From Klebsormidium nitens (taxonomy: Eukaryota > Streptophyta > Klebsormidiophyceae > Klebsormidiales > Klebsormidiaceae), in contig DF237083.1 of NCBI GenBank assembly GCA_000708835.1, forward strand, positions 62,001 to 126,000: a stretch of DNA of 64,000 nt. Reading direction: 5' to 3'. This document shows, in pieces, positions 1-12,229 of the stretch. The first letter of the stretch is position 1. Each line of letters opens with the position of its first letter. The notes below the pieces were generated by a model. It saw only the letters and a list, made by a program, of their open reading frames with translations. It did not search any database and was not told the origin of the DNA. Both the position numbers and the translations under genes were made by a program.

Positions 1-231
1 GCAGCCTAAAGGTTGACTTCTTCTTCTGAAGGGGCCCGTTGAAGCCGTTCCCACTCAAAAACCCTTTGGCCCAGTCCAAGAAAGGTGCCCCCCTGTTTGG
101 TGTGAAGAAGCCCTGGTAGGGTCAGCTGATGTGAACAAGCCCGGAAACGAGCAGCTCAACGTGCGAGGCTCATGCAGAAAGGCCCAGTGTGAACAAGTGC
201 ATTGCGAATAAGCGCTGGCTGACCCGGCACC

Positions 232-3200
232 ATGTGTGCAAAGGTGGCGCCGCTCCCGGGGGGGGTCCCCGGTGGGCCGTTTTACACCCCCTGCCAGCAC
301 CTGCAGCTGTTCAAGCTGCACCGGGGGGCGGGGGCATATGACCTGCTGCCAGAGCTCTTGCAGAGGGGTGCGAATACCTCCCCACAGCGGTGTGAACACC
401 CCGGGTGCTGCACTGGGCTTGGTAGGTTGTACTCGTGTTTGGCATGTGGGGGGGTGGGGTGCTGGGGGCCGAAAGAGCAGCATGCAAGGGAGCACGCTTT
501 GCAGGGGGGTGGTCACGAGATAGCGGTCGACGTCCAGCGGAAAGTGCTGTTCTGTGGGGCGTGCGGGGACGTCGTTTACGACCCCGAGTTCGATGCGGTG
601 GTCCGGGAGGGGTTGGCGGCGGATGTCAGCTACAGGGAAAAGTTGGAGAGCAACCAGGGGCGATACGATTTGCCGGCGGCGAACTTTCCCCGGCCAATCA
701 AGCGGCGGAAAAAGATGGCCAAGCAAAAGGACTGGGACGGGGGGGCGATAGCTGGGGAGCGACCCATCACACCTGAATTGAGAAACGGGTTCCCGGCGGG
801 CTTGAGGGGCCTGAATAACCTGGGAAACACGTGTTTTATGAACTCGGTGCTCCAGGCGTTGTTACACACCCCCCCGTTGCGGAACTACTTTCTGAACGAC
901 CGGCATAACCGGGCGGTGTGCCAAAAAGATGGGGCGCGGAATTGTTTGGGGTGCGAAATGGATAGCATGTTCGGAGCGGCATTCTCGGGGAATCGCGCGC
1001 CTTTCAGCCCAGCGGACTTCCTCTACAGGTGGGTTTTAAAGAGAAAAGTCTAGGTAGCATTTAGGACTGGGTCTAAATGCCTCGCATGAGGACAAGCGAA
1101 CAGAAGAGGGCTTGCATTTGCCTCGCAAGAAATGTCTCAGGTTGCTTGGAAGCCTGCTCATGCTTTCTTAGCCAAACCATAACAAAGAACCGAGAGATAG
1201 AAGGGAACAATAGATAACAAACAGAAAAAGCACAGGGATGGGGATGGGAAAACTTTGGACGCCGCGTCGATGGGTAATGAATGTGGATGCTCATTTGTTT
1301 CAGCTAAGTGCAAGTTTCTTTGTAAACCCGTGTTTAGCTGGTGGTGTAATGAACTCATGGATCTTGCTGGGTGCGAGCTTTAGAACCCTGGAGTTCTGCT
1401 TTCATATCCATATCTTGAGGTGATTGTTCAAGCCCCATTTGTGCAGAGGCTGCCTCGCATACTGCTTCCCTCTTCCCTGACAGAATGCAGAGTCTTGGGG
1501 TAGTTAAAGCTCAGAACAAAGCAAGAAGCTGTCCGGCAGGTTGTCAATTCTCACAGCTCAGGCCGGCGCAGCTTTGATTTGGCTGCTGCAACGTTGCACT
1601 CTTACTTCGGTCTCAGTCTCTTTCTTTCTTTTTGAGGTATTTTGAGGAATTCCAAAAACCCATGTCGCAGCTCGGATCCTTGCTTATTCTGTCAGTGTCT
1701 TGCTGAACTCTGGTGTACTGCCTTGATAGCATCCCTGCACTCTTGGCTCGATTCCTTTGGCAACCGTTTCGCGGAACCAGCACTTCAAGACCCGGTCAGC
1801 ACGCCAGAGCTGTGAAGTTCAATACTCAGCCAGTGCTAACCCATATTCTAACCATCCACCACGCAGCCAGTGCTAACCCATATCTAACCATCTTTGCAGC
1901 TGGTGGCGACACGCGGAGGATCTGGCGGGGTATGAGCAGCAGGACGCGCACGAGTTCTTCATTTCGACGGTGGATGGAATTCATGCGAACGCTGGCACGA
2001 TGTCGCCCATGGCGCGGCGGCCTCAGGGACACAGGTACGCAATGACTTCTCTAGAATAGTTATGGTAAGCCTCGGTATAGTAAGAACGGAGCTAACACTG
2101 GAAATCCAAACCCCATCAGTCACCCCCCCTCCGCAACCCTACCCACCCTAACCCCCATACTAACCTTACCCGTCCCAGTACTATGACTTGAGCTTACTAT
2201 ACCTAGTCTAGAGAATGATAGGTGCGGACTGGCCGCTTGCTCCTTTGTTTCTGCGACTGATTGTTGGTGTGTTCAGGAGATTTGTATCTTTCCTTGGGTA
2301 GTGCCGCAAAAAACGAGTCGTAATTTTAAGGATGCTTGAGATAGATCTTTCTCGCTCACATCTCCATAGTAAGAAGCGGACGTCAGCAACTTGGTTCAAC
2401 CTCTGAACGGTCTGGACGCAAGCTTCATCTGGCCGGTTTGTCGTCTAGCAGTTTCCGTGCAACTTGTGTCCGGACCGTCCGCCTGTGTCTCCGTTTCTGA
2501 CACAAGTCTTGTCTTCTTTCTCGAATAGCCCATTGCATGCTTTGCTGCAGTTGGCGTGAGTATGTTGTTGCAGAAGTCTTCAGGTTAACTAATGTGTAGC
2601 GGGCATCAGCAGCTTGATTATATGTTATTGAACGGTGTGTTCGCAAGTTTTGTTTGGCCGTTTTGTCGAGCGGCGATCTTGGCTCATCATGCATGAGATG
2701 TTCCTTCGGGGCCGTTCTTTGTCAAAACGCTTTAACCATCACAGGAGGCATTCAAACGGTTGCGAATTTCCAAGAGGCGGCCAGGTGCTAGTTCTGCTTT
2801 CTGGCCATGCTTCCAATCCCAATTTTTGTCAAGCCTTCTTCTATTAATGAGTGGCAATCACAAGTTCAAAGCTTCCTGATTCGCATTGTTTTCTCGTTCT
2901 CTCAGCCTGAATGTTCGTATTTCGAAGGCGTAGTCTCGTGGACACTCGTGGACATACTTTTGAATCCCGAACTCTCTCCTTTCTCCCAGATACTGCTCCG
3001 ATTGGGTCCAATTGAGTGTCCGGATTACCTTTTGACACTCTCGATTGGTCAGATCCTTGACGGTCGCATCTCCTTCCCCTGACCATCTCCTTGCCCTTAA
3101 GCAATAAAAGGCTCCGAAAGCATCCACTTGTCATCTGCAAAAGTTCTCAACTGTTTAGAAATGTCACACCGAGCTCCGTGCATTGTGCACAAAAGCTAAT

Positions 3201-4411
3201 CTCCTGCTTCTGGAGCGGTTTCATCGATTTCTCTCGTCGTAAACCTGACGTCGTTCATTTTCCTGTCCAGGGTGGGTGACGCCGAGTGCCGCTGCATCGT
3301 GCACAAAGTTTTCTCGGGCGTTCTTCGCTCTGACGTCACCTGCACGGTCTGCGGCTTCACCTCCACCACGTGCGACCCGTGCGTCGACGTGTCGCTCGAC
3401 CTGGAACCGCCCAACCAGGAGCCGACACGTGACAGGCTCTCGAGCGACTCCAGCACCGGCCCCGGGCCTAGCAAGCGTCATCCTGACGTCAGCAAGAAAG
3501 GGCCGGCGGCAGGGAAGAAATGGAAGGGCCGGGGGGGGAAGCGGGGCAAGCAGGCGAACGGCCACGTGGTGGCCGACAAGGAGGTACACGTGGCGGCTGT
3601 GACGAGGGGCCACGTGGCGGCCGAAGAGGGGGAGTCGTCCGCGGCGCTGGGGCCGGGGACGGCGTCGGACTGCGAGGGGGGGGTCGCGAGCACAAGCGGG
3701 AGCACCCCCCCGAAAGAGGAGCAGGAGGAGGCGAGTTTGGTGGGGTGTTTGAACCGGTTCACGCGGCCGGAGCGGTTGGGCAACAACGAAAAGTTCCACT
3801 GCCAGCGGTGCCAGCAGCGGCAGGATTCGACGAAGCAGATGTCGATCCGGAAGTTGCCCCTCGTACTGTGCCTGCACATCAAGCGCTTCGAACACTCGTC
3901 GTCGAACAAGACCTCCCGAAAGGTCGACCGCTTCCTCAAGTTCTCCTCCTCCCTCGACATGACGCCGTACCTCTCGTCGACGATCGTGCGATTGCGTCAG
4001 CGGCACCGGGAGGTGCCGGACCTGAACCTCGCACCGGACGCCGTTCCGGCCGCCTCGCTTCCGGGGGAGTTCCGGTCGACGGCCGGAACAGACCTCGAAC
4101 CCAGCCCCTGCCCGTTGTACGACCTTTTTGCGGTCGTGACGCACTCGGGCCGGCTCGACTCGGGGCACTACATCGCGTATCTGAAAGGGGAGGGGGAATG
4201 GTACAAGTGTGATGACGCGTGCGTGACGCGGGTCGACGAGGAAATTGTCAAGGGCTCGCAGGTCTACCTGCTGTTCTACGTGCAGCGCGCGCTGAAATAC
4301 GACGCGAGGGGAGGCCTCCCGAGCCCCGCGCCGCTGCCGCGGATTGAACCGACGGTCGAGCCGTTGCCCGGGTTCCTGAACGACGGCCGCGGTTTTGCGA
4401 ACGGACTGTAG
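232..4411 (+). CDS. UBP22: USP22/UBP8-type ubiquitin-specific protease (SAGA deubiquitinase)
   Basis: Three exons join in phase: 232-1028, 1900-2034 and 3271-4411 (690 aa). An N-terminal ZnF-UBP domain (about residues 54-118, many paired Cys/His) precedes a USP catalytic domain. The Cys box contains GNTCF with the nucleophile at about C201. The His box contains SGHYIAY (about H610), followed by WYKCDD. Exon 2 supplies the family string [12 protein letters not shown] across the first join, which confirms the splice. CxxC pairs (CTVC, CQRC) mark the zinc ribbon in the fingers. Family knowledge: this enzyme removes ubiquitin from histone H2B as part of the SAGA DUB module in the nucleus. A Lys/Gly/Ser-rich insertion of about 100 residues (about 364-466) interrupts the catalytic domain. 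The start is the first ATG of the ORF, in context CACCATG. Function is confident; exact ends of exon 1 and the insertion less so. Confidence 0.9.
1827..1893 (+). repeat. Direct duplication of a branch-point-like segment at the end of USP22-like intron 1
   Basis: Two nearly identical copies of about 29 bp (1827-1855 and 1864-1892) lie just upstream of the acceptor at 1898-1899. Each carries two CTAAC/CTAACC strings that resemble plant branch points. The second copy differs by the loss of one T. The duplication therefore doubles the candidate branch-site region. Confidence 0.8.
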
Positions 4412-6012
4412 ACGGAAGAGAATTGGCTCGATTTCAGAATACGTTCGGAAACGGAATTGAGGCTGCTTCGTTGCGCCGGTCGCTTGTAATGGAGACAGTC
4501 ACAGCCGTTAAGCAGTGTGGTCAAGAGCTCGGGCTGCGCAAAACGTATCAATGTGCCGTGCCTGTGCTAGAGTGCACGCATTCCGCATGAGAGCATCTCG
4601 TGAGTCGATTTGACGCCGTCCATTGGCCCGTCATGTGGACGTTGCGATGCAAGTCACACAGGGTACCATTTTGTTCCCTGCCGCCAGCTAATGTGCCATG
4701 TGAGATGAGCATGTTGAGCCCTCTTGTGTTTCACTCCGTATATGCGCACCTTACTTCAGCTTGAGCTAGTGACACAATTGGGCACGGGAATAAAAATGCT
4801 GCAACTATAAGTACAGTTGCTTGTGTTTGGCGACAGAGTCGTTGTCAAGGGCCTTCGATTATACATGCATGTTGACCGCTGCAGTTGAGCTAGCGTCGCA
4901 GCCAGCGAATGGCAATGATCGATGCACCAACGAGCGGGCCTTGAAGCGGAGTGAGTTGATATGACGTTGGACTGCTTGGATTTAAGGTGCATCTGCAGAA
5001 GAATCAAGCCATCTGTGATCGGCTGCACATGATTCCTCTCTGGCACAGAAGATTTAGTTGTCGGGCGGGGCATGCTTTGCAGCCAGGAGCCGCGGATGGA
5101 CCTTTCATTGCACACGTAATAAGTGGGGCGGCCACCCGCCTAGTTACTAAGTACCGTCATCGGACACAGGAGGTGCGGCTACCGGCCCCAGCCCGCAACT
5201 ACACGTTGATGCAGCCGTCCCCCATTATGTGCGGGTTGGAGAACGTCCCGAGGGACTCTGGATCCAAAACAATGTGTCATCCTCCTTTCGCACTTTATTG
5301 TCAATGCACGGGATTCCCCGGAGAGATTATCAATCAGATATGTTGGAAATGGGATTGAACTGCATGCATGACGATTCACAGCCTTCAAACGTCTGTCCGG
5401 CCGGTTAGCCTGATCCATGGTCGATTCACGTGCTCGCCACAAAGGCCAGCTTTCTGTGAACACGCCCCCGGCACGTGGTGTCTACCAATGTAAAGCTGGC
5501 GATTGAACGAATATCTGAAGATCCAGAAGAATTGCTCGCAAGCTAGCGTTGGCCCGTCTGCGCGTTTGAGAAGCAACAAGGACGTTCTCCGTTGACAAAT
5601 CGTAGCCACCCAGGCCAGGCCACTGGTCTAGCCTTCTCAAGGTATACATGCAGGGTATACACAAGGAGTGTGTGTAACGTACATATTGAGCTTGCTCAAA
5701 CTTCCTTCCACCGGACCCTATACATGAGTAAAGGCAAGCTACTCAGGTTCTTCAAACAGTTACCCTGTCTTGCTGTACTCAGCTGTTCGCTTTGTCAGTC
5801 CAGCTTCGCGTCGTCTTGCGCATACCTCCAGGAAACACGCAGAATGTGATAGGATTTCTTGATGAAAGCAACTGCAAAACCAACTACCAACATCAGCCCC
5901 ACCTCAGCAATACGTTGCTAGGGCAAGCCCTACAATGCAACGATAGAACGATTCATGCAATCATTTTATTCAATCCTAGCCATATGTGCTGCAGCTTAAA
6001 AGCTCTGGGCAA
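4412..6012. other. Intergenic, no supported gene
   Basis: This is the 3' flank of the USP22-like gene and spacer. Only short unrelated open frames on both strands are present, none with a family signature or clear splice structure. I see no RNA gene or repeat array here. Confidence 0.5.
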
Positions 6013-6294
6013 TTACAAATGTGCAGCAGGTTGCAAGATGGTCATTTCGAAGCCCTCATATCTTCCAAGTTTCGCCTCCTGGGCATCCCATTTGCGGTCC
6101 CATTCCTTCCACTCCCGCAAGATGGCGTTCTCTCTTTCTCGGACGGCTAGTAATTTTTCCGACTTCGTTAGTAAGGGTGCTGCTTCTCCAGTGCCTGCAC
6201 AGCTCGCCAAGAGTCTCTTCCGTTCCCGAACCGCCGCCTCATATGCCCAACGACATTTCATAAACTTAATCATTGCCTCTTCCAGTTCTGCCAT
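6013..6294 (-). CDS. Hypothetical small charged helical protein (93 aa)
   Basis: An ATG-started frame encodes a highly charged, Glu/Lys/Arg-rich, probably alpha-helical or coiled-coil protein. It begins MAELEEAMIKFMKCRWAYEA and continues with blocks such as RERKRLL and RERENAILREW. The amphipathic composition is unlike the random frames nearby, which is the main support. No family is recognised. It diverges from the possible gene at 6669 across a CpG-rich core. It could instead be the last exon of a longer gene or a relic of one. Confidence 0.35.
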   Translation of the reverse strand: MAELEEAMIKFMKCRWAYEAAVRERKRLLASCAGTGEAAPLLTKSEKLLAVRERENAILREWKEWDRKWDAQEAKLGRYEGFEMTILQPAAHL

Positions 6295-6349
6295 CTTTGG
6301 ATGCCTGTTGCTTCCTGGTTCTGTGCGGGGGCAAGACCTCCTTGTGACG

Positions 6350-6490
6350 TCTCTCAGCGACGTGAGCGCGGCCGGGCCTCGCGCCCGCTTGGTCGGCCGC
6401 GGACGGCGGCCGCCCGCCCTACTAGTAAACCCTGTCGGAACCCGCGCCGCGCACGTCGCGCGGGTCGGCGCCGCGCCGGTTCAAAATCGA
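6350..6490. promoter_or_regulatory. CpG-rich island between two divergent small ORFs
   Basis: About 140 bp of very GC- and CpG-rich sequence with several short GC palindromes stands out from AT-balanced surroundings. It sits between the start of the minus-strand ORF at 6294 and the plus-strand ORF at 6669, as a shared promoter would. No core promoter element was identified. Confidence 0.35.
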
Positions 6491-6668
6491 AAGCCCTGCA
6501 AAACCGACCTGATACAGGAGTATCAGAGATGTGGTACTCTGTAATACAGTAGCTGGTGTCTTGACGCTTTTGTTTAATCTCCTATGTTGTTGCCGGCGTG
6601 CTTCAGAACAAGAAACTCCAACTAAAGCACGAGCTAGTCGCGCCTCAAGTCAACAACAAGCGAGCAAT

Positions 6669-7101
6669 ATGGCATCCGCTTTACTGACACCAGGACACAT
6701 GCCCACGGCCTTTTGTCGACAATGGATGGACGAAGGTCTCTCAAATCACGATTCAAACATGCAGCCGAAGCAGTTGTTAAAGAGAATGAGGTTTGCAGGG
6801 TTGGAGAAGAGAGCATCAACCCGTCACTTAAGCGTCAAAGTGGCTGCTGCACAAGGAGATTCTGAAGAGAAATCCACGGCAGAGGAAGCTAACGCAAGGG
6901 TAGATACGAAAGGAGAAAAAAAGAAGGAAAGGAAAAAGAAGTTGGAAAAACCGACTCGGGAGAGGAAAGAGAACCTGGCTGTGAGTCGATCAAAACTCTC
7001 CTCTGTTCAGGCTTTTCTTATACTTCTCGATTGTCGCACAGGCCAGTAGGTCTCTTGCAGCAGAGGGATCGGAAATGCGTCCTCTAGCCCACTGGGATTG
7101 A
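6669..7101 (+). CDS. Hypothetical Lys-rich small protein, possibly two exons
   Basis: The ATG at 6669 opens a frame of 104 codons (6669-6980) ending exactly at a GTGAGT donor. A candidate acceptor (GCACAG) at 7036-7041 joins in phase to 7042-7101 and a TGA, giving 123 aa. The first half is Ser/Ala/Arg-rich and could be a targeting sequence. The second half is a Lys/Glu-rich stretch (EKKKERKKKLEKPTRERKEN). The implied 61-nt intron is much shorter than others in this window, which weakens the model. No family is recognised. Confidence 0.3.
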
Positions 7102-8640
7102 GAAAGTCCGACTACATGTCAGACACTCTTTGAGATTTGGATGTGGGCCAAGCTTTACGAGAATGTTCTTTAAGGAGAGAATCCACGTGGGCTCATGCCG
7201 TCAATATCAGCCGCAAGCTACACTGAAACACGCTATCTTCGAAATGGCCAGGCCTACGATTGATATGTCCCCGGAACCTTGCAATTCTAAATCTCCGTTC
7301 TATGCAGTAATAGGATCTAGATGGACGGCTCTGCCGCGGCTACTCTACAAAAGTCTTGGCGGAGGGGCGCAAAGAACTTACTTGCATTATACGCCAGATC
7401 GTCCGACCGACTGGTCTTGATTTGCAGAGGGTTTCGTGTCCTTCGACTACTAATGGAGAAACTTTCCAAAAGTGGGGCCCATATATGCATCTAATTAGGA
7501 GTATTCTTCGGCCGAGTGCTGCAAGCAAGCGGCAGAACTGATTCCTAAGCTTTTGCACTTGTCTTTGCAAGGTCAACTTGCTGTGGACCGTCTATAGATT
7601 CTTGAACCGGCGGGCCCTTCTCATCAGAGCAATTGAGGTGGGATTCTGGTCATACATTTTGCTTCGCAAATATCCGAAACTACGCGGCCACCCCAGAAGC
7701 AAGTGTCTTGGAGTGCATATTGGATGCTGCGAAGAAGCGCACCTAAGCTAAGTCTTCATGGGAGCTCCCTACTTCAGTACGATGAACGGATGTTAGGTAG
7801 ATTGGCTTTTACTTTCTCAATAGCATCCGATGGAGCGGCGATGATTGTCCGAGCTTGCAGCATCGGGTGCGAAACGCAGTGACAGCGCCGCTGTCTTCCA
7901 GCCAACCATGCCGCAACTAGCTGGCTCACGTAGCTGCTTACATGATCGACCGCTTATATCATGGCTAGTCAAGAGCCTCGATCGTCGACTTCGTGCATCC
8001 ATACTTTTTGATCCCCATGGAGCTGGTGACAACCTGAGTTGCAAGGAAGGGAATGTGCCACAAGTACGCGCACCCTCCACATGCATGCCTAGGAAAGCTT
8101 AGTGCAAAAACACAAATTGCATCGAGCATGCCAACATATATCATCTGGCATGTGCACACATGATACTAATTTTTGGCCAGATAAGCAACCGTCAGTACAG
8201 AAAGTGTGAAGCTACTAACGAGAAGCCGTGGCCACATCCGCGGCGGCCATGCATTTGTATGCGTAAGAGTCTACTTCTGATCACACCACCTGCCCTTTCG
8301 GCAATAATGAATTGCCTTACAGATCAATCTTTCACATGTAGGATGCACAATTTATATTCACTATTGCATAAACAACCAGTTGAATCCGACGGAAGGGTTA
8401 GCTGCTTGTGTAACTGATAAACGTAGCGAGGGGCATGCCAGAACCACAGTCTCAGCAGCTTAAAGCCTGGGAAAAGCCACTTCCATGGCTCGTGAGGACG
8501 TTCAAGCGATAACCAACTTGAACCTTTTAGAAAGGGCAGCTTCAAACGGATCGCTTGTCAATGGGCAACCAAGAATCGAATGTTTCCGCTGCTACCTCCA
8601 TATCTATTGCATGCCGCTTTTTAGAATAGAACCGTTATGA
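7102..8640. other. Intergenic, no supported gene
   Basis: This is spacer between the possible small gene ending at 7101 and the 3' end of the L29 gene. Short open frames on both strands lack signatures. Nothing else is supported. Confidence 0.5.
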
Positions 8641-11600
8641 CTAGATCTCCACCACAGAATCACCCTCCCCGGGCGTGGTCAAATACTTAAACTCTTCGGG
8701 AATGTTGGCTACCTTCCACCAGCCCCCTCGAGCGTGTTCCAAAGCCTTCGACCGCTTCCGTGACTCCCGGGGCTTGATGCCCTCCGCGATTTCCCGTTCC
8801 CTCTTAACCGTGAGCAACCTAGCAACCTGCAACAAATGCAGAAAGAAGGAGATAAGGAACAATGTCACAAAAAAAGGGCTTTGAACGGATCGTTACGGCT
8901 GGTGCTTCTGAATGATCTGACTGAATGTATCTCGCTCTTTTCCGCGGCACTTCGTAGCCGGAAATTTGGTCAACAGACAAAAAGCTCTCGAGATACTCGT
9001 GAGCCCTTCGAAGGCTTTATTGTCCCAAATAAAGATCGTCCAAAGGCGGCTACAACCCACTTTGAAGGACTCAATTCCAAAGCGGCAATGGACTCTCCTT
9101 TTTGATGCACCTCCACGAGAAAAGCCTAAGGCACTTTCTCTTTTGAAGTCCAGGGCAGCCTTCAATCAGACGAGCGCGGTAAGAACCACCCACAAGGAGA
9201 GCCACGTACCACTCGGAACGGTTCAAGCGAACAAAACTCCTTGTCTAAGAACCCCGTTACCAAGTGCAATTAATGTAGGTCGACCTCGCAATGTGCCAAT
9301 CAATTAAGCCGATTCCAGCTCTCAGCATCTTCCGAAGGGCAAAAAATCAATCCCTTTCAATCCCCTACCGAGCGGCCAGCAATTGTGAAAAGAATGTCAA
9401 CCAAAGCTGAGCCCACTGCATCTGTTGGACTGAACAAACTCACCGTCTTCCGAAGCGCATCGAACCGATGCGTTTTGATCTCCTGCCGGGCAGCCAGTTG
9501 CATCCGCAGGAAGAAGAGCTCCATCTTGCAGTCAGCCACCTTCTGGTCGAGCTCCTCATCGGTCCAGGACCGATACTCCGCAACCTGGAAACGGATTGGA
9601 AAGACTTGAGCTGACTCTGAACGGCCTTTGTCTCTGCGTACCCTGTAGAATCGGCCTGTTGTCGGTACCCACCTCAGTCTCGCAGCCCCTTTTGCGATTC
9701 CGGAATGCCTTGAAGCCGGCTCTGAGAACTGTGAAAGGTATTTGGTCTGTGGTGGGAAAAGAGGGCCAAGAACTGCTGGGCTCCACTCAACAGATTAAGA
9801 GACAAAGAAAGGGAGGGGAGAGGTTTTGGCAAGGTGTTCAAACTTGGCTGCAAAGTTTTCGGATACATTCCGGCCCATAAAAGCAAGGCAGAACTTGGAC
9901 GAAAGGTCACAACTGTCTTCAGCGAGCAGGTAGGAAACCTTGTGCCTGGTTCAAAGACTACAGCGGCGGTACGACGGACGCATTACACAGCTAAGGTATC
10001 AGCCTGTGAGAGTCCTGGGACGCGGCAGAATGACGAAAGGACGCAAAAAGGCAACAGCGAAGAATGTAGACATTGCAGACTTGAACTTAATGGGGCAGCC
10101 CTTACTCTCAGGAACAAGTCACGGGCCTACTCACGCACAGTTTTAAAGAGCTGAATTGTTGCTTGCAGTGTGTTCACAGAATTGCGGCACTTTGATGTAT
10201 CCCAAAAGCATTTCCCTCTGTTAAGAGTTTCGTCCCTGCCTCACAGTCAATCAATGACAAGAACCCGCCGCTTATGAGTCCTCGAGGATGCAAAAGAACA
10301 AGTCCAACGATCAGTGCGGCACCATCTCCCGATAAGTTCGGCTCGCAATTGACTGAATATTTCCTCCGGCATGCGGAAGCCTATTTAGTTTAATTTAGTT
10401 GGATACATAATCCAAAGAGCGCTTTCTCCTCACCTGCTCTTTCGTTTTCAATGTGGACCCCATCGTGATTGACCGGTGGCAGTGCATCGGGACCGCTGTC
10501 TTTGTTGCGGCCCGGAACGTTTTTGGAAGAGCCACAAAGGCGCTCTGGGAACTAGGGGAGGCCCTCGCCTGGAACGGCAAGCAAGTAGTGTGTCAAAAAA
10601 GCTGTCAAGCATCAGAGCATTTCCTGGTGGCGACAATCTCCTTCCATGACCACAAGGGCACCGGATAGCCGCAGGGTGTTTCAAATTTCGATCTCCGGTC
10701 AGCTGGAGCGTTCTGCTTCAAAGCCTGTGTACGAGGATCTGTGGCCGTGTTTTTCGCCTTTTTCCCAACATTGTGGGGCCCATTCATTCGCAAGCCAGCG
10801 TTACGTACTCCTCGCTTTTGACAACAATGCTAACCGCTGCAGCTATCAACAGCGCACGAAAAAAGCTCCTGGAGTTCAGCACAGGGCCGCCCATCGATTT
10901 GTGAGCCAGCTATTACACTTTGCCAAAGTTGGGAAGATCACGAATGAGCAACAGTGCCACAAATAAAGGTAGTCAGAACCCCAAAACGCCTCAACTACGA
11001 ATTGTCCATTGGGGCTCCTCCTCGACTATTTGTGGCAGCCTATGCAAGCTCAGAACGAGTACGTACTCCAGAGCAACAGGGATGGCAAGACCGGCTGCAT
11101 TGCATATAGTCCGCTCGCCATTTGTTCCAAGCAATCTTCCATACTTCGGGTCACCATTGGCAACTTCGAATATACTCGAGTACATTCTTCCTTTGTACTC
11201 ACCATCAGGTTTAAAGCCTCTCATCCCTACGAAAACCTCTCAAGGTGATTAGCATAATGTTACTCTCACTTCAATCAACGACGTCGTGGTGGGGCCTGTC
11301 TACTTGCCTTGACAGCAAAGGCCGGAGTTGACTGGAAAGCAAACAATCTGACCGCTGAACATGGGCAGAGCCACAGCAAAACCCCCCCCATAGCTCCAAA
11401 ACCATTACCATCATTCATCACGGACATCGAACGACATTGCTGACGATGCCAACAAACCGCAACATTGAAAAGGGGCCAGTGCAGCATAGGAAATGTACCC
11501 GCCACCCGCTGGCCGAATCAGAAAAAAAGCAAACCCTTCAGAGCTCCACATTGCTGTAGTAGCTCAAAAGCAAAACAGTTTAATGACGGCATATCACTGA

Positions 11601-11694
11601 GCATTACCAAAAGGCTTACCGTGGAAGAAGCGAGGCCGCTCCCTGCAAGATTCAGGGCCCCCATGGCGCAAGATGCGTGAGCGAGGGCAGCCAT
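8641..11694 (-). CDS. RPL29: Plastid 50S ribosomal protein L29 (uL29), nuclear-encoded precursor
   Basis: Four exons, all joining in phase 0: 11694-11620, 10568-10434, 9584-9444 and 8826-8641 (178 aa). The first 50-60 residues (MAALAHASCAMGAL..., Ser/Ala/Arg-rich, almost no acidic residues) look like a chloroplast transit peptide. Exons 3-4 carry the uL29 helical hairpin: DEELDQKVADCKMELFFLR, then RQEIKTHRFDALRKT joining VARLLTVKREREIAEG, a string I associate with plant plastid L29. A C-terminal extension of about 50 residues follows the usual fold. Role: binds 23S rRNA near the peptide exit of the plastid large subunit. The gene is head-to-head with RTF1, with 535 bp between the start codons. 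A mitochondrial target is possible but less likely. Confidence 0.85.
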
Positions 11695-12229
11695 CGTTAA
11701 GCCCCTTATGTAACAACGCCTCTTATTCTGCAAATGTACAGATGATGTTGCCTGCGGGAGGTGCCCCGTCCGCTTATCCAACCCAGAAGCCCCTGCCCTC
11801 TCCCTTTCCTCTTCTCTTCTGGGTGACCCAATCTCCCTTCTTCCGGCGCTTGACGTCCTCGGCTCTGTCTAGGGTTCACCCTTCTTCTTGCATGAAGTTC
11901 TTCTTCCTTCGTCAGACAAGATGGTGTGATTGAATCCTATCTTCCGAATTTGTATTTCCTTATTTGACACTTTCAAACGACATTGGTAAATTCCTCCTAT
12001 CTACTATGATCTGGTGTCAACCACGAGGGCATTCGCAGAGGGGATTTGCTGGGCCCAAGCCTGCTCACCCGTGCACAAATGCCACCTGAATTCATGCCGG
12101 CTAGGACCACAGCTAGCCTCAGGCTCAGGCCCAGGGCGTTCACTTCAGACAACTTTCTCTCTCTGGACACAAATTGGTGTGAGGGCCAGACAGGATTGCA
12201 CGTGGACTGGGCTCATACTTCCCGCCACC
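11695..12229. promoter_or_regulatory. Bidirectional promoter between L29 and RTF1, with a telo-box-like motif
   Basis: 535 bp separate two divergent start codons (11694 minus, 12230 plus). A CTAGGGTT string at 11869-11876 reads AACCCTAG on the minus strand. This is close to the plant telo-box (AAACCCTA), which is common upstream of ribosomal-protein genes. Pyrimidine-rich tracts surround it. No TATA box is clearly placed. Transcription start sites are unknown. Confidence 0.45.

Noticed and set aside
10991-11224. Minus frame inside L29 intron 1 that looked like a possible extra exon (FKPDGEYKGRMYSS)
   Set aside because: The L29 exons on either side already join in phase and give a complete protein; this frame has no matching acceptor/donor pair and no family match.
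11314-11337. Possible micro-exon STPAFAVK in L29 intron 1
   Set aside because: It would need a GC donor, and the protein is complete without it.
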